NCBI GenBank assembly: GCA_963720945.1
Contig: CAVRHH010000013.1
Coordinates: forward strand, 124,001 to 188,000
Direction of reading: 5' to 3'
Source of the DNA: Bog-532 sp963720945
GTDB taxonomy: Bacteria; Actinomycetota; Actinomycetes; Streptosporangiales; Streptosporangiaceae
Length of the DNA stretch: 64,000 nt
Every line of letters starts with the position of its first letter. Position 1 is the first letter of the stretch. Under the pieces are notes generated by a model, which worked only from the letters and a program-made list of their open reading frames with translations, did not search any database and was not told the origin of the DNA. The translations under genes and the position numbers were made by a program. This document shows positions 43,001 through 48,264 of the stretch, in pieces.

Positions 43001-43320
43001 ACCCCGCCCCCGCCGCCGAAGATCCGGACGTGCCCGGCGCCGGCCTCGGCCAGCAGCTGCGCCAGGTACTCGAAGTACTCGACGTGGCCGCCCTGGTAGG
43101 AGCTGACCGCGACGCCCTGCGCGTCCTCCTCGAGCACCGCGTCGACGACCTCGCGGACCGAGCGGTCGTGCCCGAGGTGCACGACCTCGGCGCCCTGTGC
43201 CTGCAGGATGCGGCGCATGATGTTGATCGCGGCGTCGTGCCCGTCGAACAGCGCGGCCGCGGTCACGAACCGCACCGGATGCACCGGCACGTGCAGCTGG
43301 TTCTTCGGTGAACCGGTCAC
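40015..43320 (-). CDS. icmF: Fused isobutyryl-CoA mutase IcmF
   Basis: IcmF interconverts isobutyryl-CoA and n-butyryl-CoA with adenosylcobalamin. The 1101-residue length and three-part fusion are diagnostic: an N-terminal B12 domain (LFDGHDAAINIMRRILQAQG with the cobalt-ligating His), a MeaI-like GTPase chaperone domain from about residue 200 (GITGTGGSGKSSLTDELVRR, ILETPGIGQGD, NKFERRG) and the C-terminal mutase barrel (ENLPGYFPFTAGVFPFKREG, TSGVSIATLDDMKALYAGFD, SISGYHIAEAGANPISQLAF). FPFTAGVFPF has Phe where methylmalonyl-CoA mutase has Tyr, supporting isobutyryl specificity. A TTGACA-N17-TAACGT promoter lies 70 nt upstream, and a MarR gene is divergent. It would serve valine catabolism or supply precursors for fatty acids and polyketides. 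Confidence 0.96.
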   Translation of the reverse strand: MTGSPKNQLHVPVHPVRFVTAAALFDGHDAAINIMRRILQAQGAEVVHLGHDRSVREVVDAVLEEDAQGVAVSSYQGGHVEYFEYLAQLLAEAGAGHVRIFGGGGGVIVPDEIARLSEAGVRIFSPEDGQQLGLAAMINQLIRDCDTDLADAPVPVDAVLAGERRALARAITCLQAGRLPEADREALTAAAASRRVPVLGITGTGGSGKSSLTDELVRRFRTDQQDKLRVAVLAVDPTHRRSGGALLGDRIRMNALDGDHLFFRSLATRGAHELPDGIEAIIGACQAAGYDLVILETPGIGQGDAAVVPLADVSLYVMTPEFGAASQLEKIDMLDFADVVAVNKFERRGGADALRDVSRQLIRNRDAFGARPEDMPVFGTSAATFNDNGVTALYQHLARLLGGHGLHLAEGVLPAAVGRTSTGAAPVIPPARIGYLAGIAATVRDYHAETARQVAAARRLQQLTAVAAELAAEETPATGPDRGAPAGDGQPSAERAGVAAGAVAALAERARADVSDSSARLLERWPAVVASYSGDEQVVRIRDRELHTELSRETLSGTVIPRVALPRYADHGELLRFLREENLPGYFPFTAGVFPFKREGEDPARMFAGEGDPFRTNRRFKLLAAHAPATRLSTAFDSVTLYGRDPDEPPDVYGKVGTSGVSIATLDDMKALYAGFDLAAPSTSVSMTINGPAPTILAFFLNTAIDQGLDAFRADHGREPAGEDAAAIRARVLSSVRGTVQADILKEDQGQNTCIFSTEFSLRMMADIQEWFIQNQVRNFYSVSISGYHIAEAGANPISQLAFTLANGFTYVEAYLARGMHIDDFAPNLSFFFSNGMDAEYSVIGRVARRIWATAMRDRYGASERSQKLKYHVQTSGRSLHAQEMSFNDIRTTLQALCAIYDNCNSLHTNAYDEAVTTPSEESVRRALAIQLIINREWGLAANENPLQGSFIIDELTDLVEEAVLAEFDRISERGGVLGAMETGYQRGRIQDESMLYEQRKHDGSLPLIGVNTFRNPAGTEPVKVELARATEQEKRSQLDRVRDFQARNHEAAHDALAGLQEAARSGGNVFAALMDAARVCSLQQITEAFFEVGGQYRRNV

Positions 43321-43389
43321 GGGAACCTCCCGCCTGTGAGCGGCCGTACAGCCAGCTCCCGCGCGGATACTTGGACGACTAATATTTGG

Positions 43390-43418
43390 ACGTTAAAATA
43401 AAAGGGGCCGGATGTCAA
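43390..43418 (-). promoter_or_regulatory. Promoter of icmF
   Basis: On the minus strand TTGACA (43418-43413), a 17-nt spacer and TAACGT (43395-43390) give a near-consensus promoter with an unusually AT-rich spacer end. Two CGTCCAA heptamers follow toward the gene and may be regulator half-sites. Confidence 0.7.
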
Positions 43419-43464
43419 GCCCTGGTTAGTCCGAAGTTCCCCCGAGCCGATTTGCCTGATGCGT

Positions 43465-43543
43465 TTGACCAGGTAGTAGAGCCCTTGATCGCGGAGATTA
43501 CATGACTACGTAGTCATGGGCTCAGGCTGTTTCACCTGGTCAA
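43465..43543. promoter_or_regulatory. Nested inverted repeats between icmF and the MarR gene
   Basis: Three dyads are nested: TTGACCAGGT (43465-43474) with ACCTGGTCAA (43534-43543); GAGCCC (43479-43484) with GGGCTC (43518-43523); and a perfect 18-bp palindrome CATGACTACGTAGTCATG (43501-43518) inside. The arrangement fits a multi-site operator for the MarR protein or a structured transcript leader. It is the main content of the 354-bp gene-free stretch 43321-43674. Confidence 0.6.
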
Positions 43544-43577
43544 CGACTATGTTGGCCCGTCGCTGGGGGGAACTGCG

Positions 43578-43622
43578 GGTTAGTGGCCGGACGTCAAGAC
43601 CGGTTAGTGGCCGGACGTCAAG
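43578..43622. repeat. 24-bp-period direct repeats upstream of the MarR gene
   Basis: A 21-bp unit beginning GGTTAGTGGCCGGACG occurs at 43578-43598 and 43602-43622, and a related 14-bp core GGCCGGATGTCAAG at 43406-43419 overlaps the icmF -35 box. On the minus strand each copy contains TTGACG or TTGACA, so the copies may be duplicated promoter elements or mobile-element end remnants. Confidence 0.7.
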
Positions 43623-43674
43623 CCCGGATTCAGGGTCGTAGCCGTCCCGGTCCGGCTCACGTACGGTAGGCAGC

Positions 43675-44325
43675 GTGCCTGATCATGAGCCTTTTGACCC
43701 CATCGCCGAGGCACACCGGCAATGGCGCGCCCGGTGGCCGGAGCAGGCCGACCGGATGGCCGCCGTCACGTCGGTGATGCGGGTCCAGCAGCTGCTGCTG
43801 AGCCTGGTCGAGGACACGCTGAAGCCGTACGGCCTGACCTTCGCCGCCTACGAGGCCCTGCGCCTGCTGGCCTTCGGCCGCCATGGATCGCTGCCCATGG
43901 GCAAGATGGGCGAACGGCTGATGGTGCATCCGGCGTCGGTGACCAACGCCATCACCCGGCTGGAACACCGCGGCCTGGTGGAGCGGCGGCTGTCCCCCGC
44001 CGACCGGCGCGTCGTCCTGGCCACGATCACACCGGCCGGGCAGGCGCTGGTGCACGAGGCGACGGAGGCTCTCAACCAGGCCTCGTTCGGCCTTCCCGGC
44101 CTTACCGCGGACCAGGCGGCCGAGATCACGTCCGGTCTGCGGACGGTCCGGATCGCGGCCGGAGACGTCACGGCAAGCGCGGACGTCCCGGCAAGCGCGG
44201 ACGTCCCGGCAAGCGCGGACGTCCCGGCAAGCGCGGACACCGCCGCGGCTCAACTGGCCGTCGCAGCCACCAGCGACCCCGGCCCAGCCGGTCAGGCCGG
44301 TGACCCGGACAGGCAGCGGCCTTAG
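43675..44325 (+). CDS. MarR-family transcriptional regulator with repeat tail
   Basis: The 216-residue protein starts at GTG 43675. The winged helix-turn-helix spans about residues 30-145: YGLTFAAYEALRLLAFGRHG, the recognition part VHPASVTNAITRLEHRGLVE and the wing RRLSPADRRVVLATITPAGQ. After a helical dimerisation segment comes a low-complexity tail with four ASADVP-type units made by an 18-bp DNA repeat. It is divergent from icmF and probably regulates it, perhaps in response to an acyl-CoA. It overlaps the convergent kinase gene by 4 nt. Confidence 0.9.
   Translation: MPDHEPFDPIAEAHRQWRARWPEQADRMAAVTSVMRVQQLLLSLVEDTLKPYGLTFAAYEALRLLAFGRHGSLPMGKMGERLMVHPASVTNAITRLEHRGLVERRLSPADRRVVLATITPAGQALVHEATEALNQASFGLPGLTADQAAEITSGLRTVRIAAGDVTASADVPASADVPASADVPASADTAAAQLAVAATSDPGPAGQAGDPDRQRP
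44172..44238 (+). repeat. 18-bp tandem repeat in the MarR gene tail
   Basis: GGCAAGCGCGGACGTCCC is repeated nearly four times (44172-44238) and encodes SADVPA units. The copies are identical at the DNA level, so this is a recent expansion that keeps frame. Confidence 0.85.
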
Positions 44326-46877
44326 CGGGACGATCCGGGGTCAGCCCCGGTTTCGGCCGGCAGATAGACGGTGAACGTGGTCCCGCTGCCCAGGGTGCTG
44401 TCCACGGTGACGCGGCCGCCGTGCAGTTCGGTGATCGCTTTGACGATAGACAGGCCCAGGCCCGTCCCGGGCAGTCCCGCGGTCCGTGCGTTGGACGCCC
44501 GGACGAAGCGGCCGAACAGCTGGCCGATTTCCTCCGGCGGGATGCCAATGCCGGTGTCGGCGACGTCGATCCGCCAGCCGCGGCCGGGTTCGTCCCAGAT
44601 CGCATCCACCCGGACCAGGCCGTTGGACCGGGAGAACTTGACGGCATTGGCGATGAGGTTGTCCAGCACCTGAGCCACGCGGGTGCGGTCGGCCTGGATC
44701 AGCGGTCCGTCCTCGGCGGAGAAGTGGACGGTGACGCCGCGCTTCGCGGCCCCGGCCGCGGCGGCGCGGGCCGCCTCCTCGGTGAGCTGGGGGATGGATA
44801 CCGCCGTCAGCTCCAGTGGGATGGCCCCGGTTTCGAGCCTGCTCAGCAGGAGCAGGTCGCCGACCAGGTGGAGCAGCCGGTGCGCGTTGCGCTCGATGAT
44901 GTCGAGGAACTGGGAGCCGTCCGCGGTGAGCGACCGGGTTTCCGCCCGCATCAGCTCGCTGAACGACACGATCGACGTCAGCGGCGTGCGCAGCTCGTGC
45001 GACACGGTGGCGAGGAAGATGGTTTTGGCTTCATCGAGTTCCCGCAGCTTCTCGTTCTGCAGTTCAAGCTGCCGCTGGGCCAGCTCCGCCGAGTGGCGGG
45101 CGCCGAGCTCGGCCTTGAGCAGCTGCTCGCGGTTGTCCTCCAGTTGCTTGCGCTCCGTCATGTCCCAGGCCAGCCACAGGTCACCGCGGTAGCGGCCGCC
45201 GACCATCACCGGCCAGTAGTCCCATTCCAGGGTGCGGCCGTCGGCGGTGGCCATCTGCGCGGCCGCAACCGGCTGGCGGGCGCTGATGGCCTTGGCCGTA
45301 CGGCGGACGAACTCGTCCGGGTCAGCGAACTGCCCCTTGATCCGGTCCACCAGGTCGCTGGCGACCGTCCCTACCAGCGGATCCGGCGACCCGATCCCGA
45401 ACAAGGTGGTGAAACTCTGGTTGACGTGGGTGATACTGCCCTCCTCGTCGGTGAAGAGCACGCCGGGGATCGCGTTCGCGATCAGGCAGTTGAGGCGCTC
45501 GGTCTGGTCGGCGAGGCTGCGGCGGGCCGCCGTCTCCGCGGCCAGCAGCCGTTCGCGGTCGGCTTCGGCCTGCTTGACATCGGAGATGTCGGTGAACGTG
45601 GCCAGGAACCCGAGAAGGGCGCCGCTGGCGGCCAGGAGCGCCACGGCACTCGCCTTGACCCAGGTGCCGGCGCCGCCGGAGGAGCGCAGCCGGCAGTCGG
45701 CCCGCATCTCGCCCCCGCGGGCCGCCGCGGCCAGGTCGCGCGCCACCCGGTCCCGGTCGGCGGGATGGACCAGATCCAGCCAGTCGCTGCCGAGGGCATC
45801 GTTCGCCCGGACCCCGGCTATCGCGCACCACCGGTCGTTGACGAAGACGGCCCGCCCGTCGGCATCGGTTTGCACGATGCCGACCGGTGCCAGCTGAGCC
45901 AGCAGGCTGAAACGCGCCTGCGATTCCGCCAGCGCCGTCTGGGTGTGCTCGAATTCGGTGAGGTCCCGGAAGAACCCGCAGAAGAACGTCCCATCGTCCC
46001 GGGTCAGTTGCCTGGCCGTCAGCTCGACGGCGCGTTCCGTGCCGTCCGCGCACAGCAGCGGCACCCGCACCCGGCGGGTGTACTCGCCCGGATCCCCCGT
46101 GGCCAGGTACCGCTCGGTGTGCGCGACGAACGCGGCCCGTTCCCGTTCGGGGATCAGCAGGCCCGTCATCTCCTGGCCCAGCACGTCGTCGCGGCGGTAG
46201 CCGGAGAGTTCCTCGGCCGCGGGGTTAAAGGCGACGAGCCGCCGGCGGGAGTCGGTGGCGATGATCGGATCGGGTGAGCCGGTGATCAGTATCTCGGCCA
46301 GTGCCTGCTGGCCGGCGAGGTCGGCCGCATCGCTGGCATGCCGGATCTGGGCGGCGACCGCGGTGGCCACGGCGTTCAGGACGGCACGGGTTTCGGTGTC
46401 CCAGCGCGAGGCGTCCCCGACGAGGGCGATCGCGCACAGGCAATGCCCGCCGGCCGGCGCGGACCAGGCCAGCAGGACGCTCGGGCCGGGAGCACCCGAT
46501 TCCAGCGGCGCCTGGACGGAGCCACGGCCCGCCGCGCCGTCCGGCGCCGGGCTCAGCGCGCCGACCTGGCTGAGCAGCACCTGGTCATCGGCGGCACTGG
46601 CCGGATGAGCGGCCAGCACCACCGGCGGCCGCCCGGTCCCCGGCTGGAAGGCCAGCGCGCAGCGGCCGGAAAAGGCCGTGACGAGCCGCTCGAGAACCGC
46701 CGGCAGAGCGTCAAGCGTGTCGTTGCGCAGGACCTGCTCCATCGCGAACTCCACGACGGCGGCCGGTGCGGCCACCCGGTTCTGCTGGGTCGCCGCCAGA
46801 ACCGGGGCCGGGCTGGATCGAGGTGCCCCCTGCCGTCCCACTGTCCCCCTGTCCCGTCGCTTCCCTGTCCGCGGCAT
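44322..46877 (-). CDS. GAF/multi-PAS sensor histidine kinase
   Basis: The 851-residue protein has no membrane segments. Rough layout: GAF-like domain 40-190, PAS 195-310 (SPDPIIATDSRRRLVAFNPA), PAS 330-450 (LAPVGIVQTDADGRAVFVND), PAS 470-590 (NAIPGVLFTDEEGSITHVNQ), coiled coil, HisKA with FLATVSHELRTPLTSIVSFS and a HATPase with NLIANAVKFS, DVADTGIGIPPEEIG and GTGLGLSIVKAITELHGG. It therefore senses a cytosolic signal and autophosphorylates the H-box His. No response regulator is adjacent. ATG 46877 is the first start after the promoter at 46919-46946; its ribosome site is weak. Confidence 0.93.
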   Translation of the reverse strand: MPRTGKRRDRGTVGRQGAPRSSPAPVLAATQQNRVAAPAAVVEFAMEQVLRNDTLDALPAVLERLVTAFSGRCALAFQPGTGRPPVVLAAHPASAADDQVLLSQVGALSPAPDGAAGRGSVQAPLESGAPGPSVLLAWSAPAGGHCLCAIALVGDASRWDTETRAVLNAVATAVAAQIRHASDAADLAGQQALAEILITGSPDPIIATDSRRRLVAFNPAAEELSGYRRDDVLGQEMTGLLIPERERAAFVAHTERYLATGDPGEYTRRVRVPLLCADGTERAVELTARQLTRDDGTFFCGFFRDLTEFEHTQTALAESQARFSLLAQLAPVGIVQTDADGRAVFVNDRWCAIAGVRANDALGSDWLDLVHPADRDRVARDLAAAARGGEMRADCRLRSSGGAGTWVKASAVALLAASGALLGFLATFTDISDVKQAEADRERLLAAETAARRSLADQTERLNCLIANAIPGVLFTDEEGSITHVNQSFTTLFGIGSPDPLVGTVASDLVDRIKGQFADPDEFVRRTAKAISARQPVAAAQMATADGRTLEWDYWPVMVGGRYRGDLWLAWDMTERKQLEDNREQLLKAELGARHSAELAQRQLELQNEKLRELDEAKTIFLATVSHELRTPLTSIVSFSELMRAETRSLTADGSQFLDIIERNAHRLLHLVGDLLLLSRLETGAIPLELTAVSIPQLTEEAARAAAAGAAKRGVTVHFSAEDGPLIQADRTRVAQVLDNLIANAVKFSRSNGLVRVDAIWDEPGRGWRIDVADTGIGIPPEEIGQLFGRFVRASNARTAGLPGTGLGLSIVKAITELHGGRVTVDSTLGSGTTFTVYLPAETGADPGSSR

Positions 46878-46918
46878 CGTCGTGACGCCGGGGCGCCGGC
46901 CCCCGGCATCACGACAGA

Positions 46919-46946
46919 ACGTTAGTACCCGATTACTAAACGTCAA
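46919..46946 (-). promoter_or_regulatory. Promoter of the histidine kinase gene with internal dyad
   Basis: On the minus strand TTGACG (46946-46941), a 16-nt spacer and TAACGT (46924-46919). A perfect TTAGTA-N6-TACTAA dyad (46922-46939) fills the spacer and overlaps the -10, so a repressor bound there would block initiation. Confidence 0.65.
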
Positions 46947-46949
46947 AAC

Positions 46950-46982
46950 AGCGGGCGATCGCGCCGGGCGGGATCGCCCGCT
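46950..46982 (-). terminator. 11-bp hairpin after the LCP gene
   Basis: AGCGGGCGATC (46950-46960) pairs with GATCGCCCGCT (46972-46982). Read on the minus strand it follows the LCP gene and is trailed by GTTTT, immediately before the kinase promoter, so it insulates the two units. Confidence 0.7.
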
Positions 46983-47033
46983 ATTTTGCCCCCGGACGCG
47001 ATGACGTTAGCCCGAGGGGAAGTCCCGCTGGGC

Positions 47034-48047
47034 TCAGCTGGGCACGCTCGGGGTGAGCGTGGCGGGATACTTCGCGGCGAAGGCCCCGACCGAATCGGTC
47101 CGGATCGCCGCCCAGAGCTGATCGCTCAGAGACGAGTTGAGGTGGACCTGACCCGAAGCGGTGTACGTGGGCGCCGTCACGAAGGTTCCCCCGCTGCCGC
47201 TCACGCTGTCGAGCCGGGTGGCCAGACTCTCCACCTCGGAGTTGGTGAAGTTGCTGTCCAGGGTCAGCATGGAGACCATGGCGTTGACCACGTGGACCGC
47301 GGTCAGCGGGTTGGTGAGCAGATGCCCGCCGGTTATCCTGTCCAGGATCGCCCGGAGCAGGTTCTGCTGTTGCAGCACCCGGGAGTCCAGGGAGATCGAA
47401 GGGTTCCGCACGTAGTACACGGCCGTGATCCCATTCAGGTGGTTGACCCCAGGGTGGAAGGTGTACCCCTGGCTCACGGTCTTCTTCGCCAGCGTGACGT
47501 TCACCCCGCCGATGACATTGACCAGGTTCGAGACCCCCGTGAACTTGACCCGCGCATAATGGTCGATCTGCACGTTGGTGAGCTGCTCCACCGTCTGCAC
47601 CAGCAGCGACGGGCCACCGTAGCCCAGCGCGGTGTCGATCTGCTGCACGCCGTGACCCGGCACCTGGACCAGGGTCTGGGGCGGGATGGACACCACGCCC
47701 CCCTTTTTGTCGTGGGCGTCGAGATGCATCAGCATGATCAGGCCGCTGCTGCCCGGTTCGGCCGCCGAGGTGACCAGCACCGTCATGGCCCCGGCCGACT
47801 GGCCCCCGGGCACCTTGGGGAGCGTCACCGGGACCCGATGGATGCCGCTCGCCAGATGATTGACGTACACGTATGCGCCTACCGCCACTGCGCCGAGGAA
47901 CACAACGCAAGAGGCCACCGAGACGAGCACGATGCGCGTCTTGCGCCGGTTCCGGGCAGGCGGTCCCGGCGGCTGAGGCGCGGCTGAGCCCTGGTCCGCG
48001 GAATGCGCAGGGTCCGCCGGGCCGTTTTGACCGGACGTTTCGGACAT
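47034..48047 (-). CDS. LytR-CpsA-Psr (LCP) family protein with atypical active site
   Basis: The 337-residue protein starts at ATG 48047 behind AAAGGGGGC. A Pro-rich cytosolic N-terminus leads to one helix (IVLVSVASCVVFLGAVAVGA) and an external LCP domain with HLDAHDKKGGVVSIPPQTLV, GVSNLVNVIGGVNVTL and HLNGITAVYYVRNPSISLDS. LCP enzymes transfer glycopolymers from lipid carriers to peptidoglycan, which fits the adjoining polysaccharide locus. The conserved Arg-Ser-Asp pyrophosphate-binding stretch is replaced by TSAAEPGSSGLIML, and the later R-x-x-R-QQ motif is SRVLQQQ. Catalysis may therefore be weakened, or the protein may act as a scaffold. Confidence 0.82.
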   Translation of the reverse strand: MSETSGQNGPADPAHSADQGSAAPQPPGPPARNRRKTRIVLVSVASCVVFLGAVAVGAYVYVNHLASGIHRVPVTLPKVPGGQSAGAMTVLVTSAAEPGSSGLIMLMHLDAHDKKGGVVSIPPQTLVQVPGHGVQQIDTALGYGGPSLLVQTVEQLTNVQIDHYARVKFTGVSNLVNVIGGVNVTLAKKTVSQGYTFHPGVNHLNGITAVYYVRNPSISLDSRVLQQQNLLRAILDRITGGHLLTNPLTAVHVVNAMVSMLTLDSNFTNSEVESLATRLDSVSGSGGTFVTAPTYTASGQVHLNSSLSDQLWAAIRTDSVGAFAAKYPATLTPSVPS

Positions 48048-48203
48048 TGTTTTGCCCCCTTTTGCCTGGGCTAGATCACCCCGGCCCGATTTGATCGGCA
48101 TACGGCTTCAGCCGCCCCTGTCTACAGCTGTGCCATTCCAGAGATTTATCGCGAGTTAGCCCCGTACCTTGCTGGTTGCCCCGATTGCTGTTACAAATAG
48201 CTG

Positions 48204-48232
48204 TTGTTTGTTTACTGACAGTAATGTATAAC
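48204..48232 (+). promoter_or_regulatory. Promoter of the polysaccharide operon
   Basis: TTGTTT (48204-48209), a 17-nt spacer and TATAAC (48227-48232) lie 33 nt before the first ATG of the CapD-like gene. The 160-bp region between this gene and the divergent LCP gene is distinctly AT-rich. Confidence 0.65.
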
Positions 48233-48264
48233 CGCGATGGGACACAAGCTGTGCGGGGTCTTGC

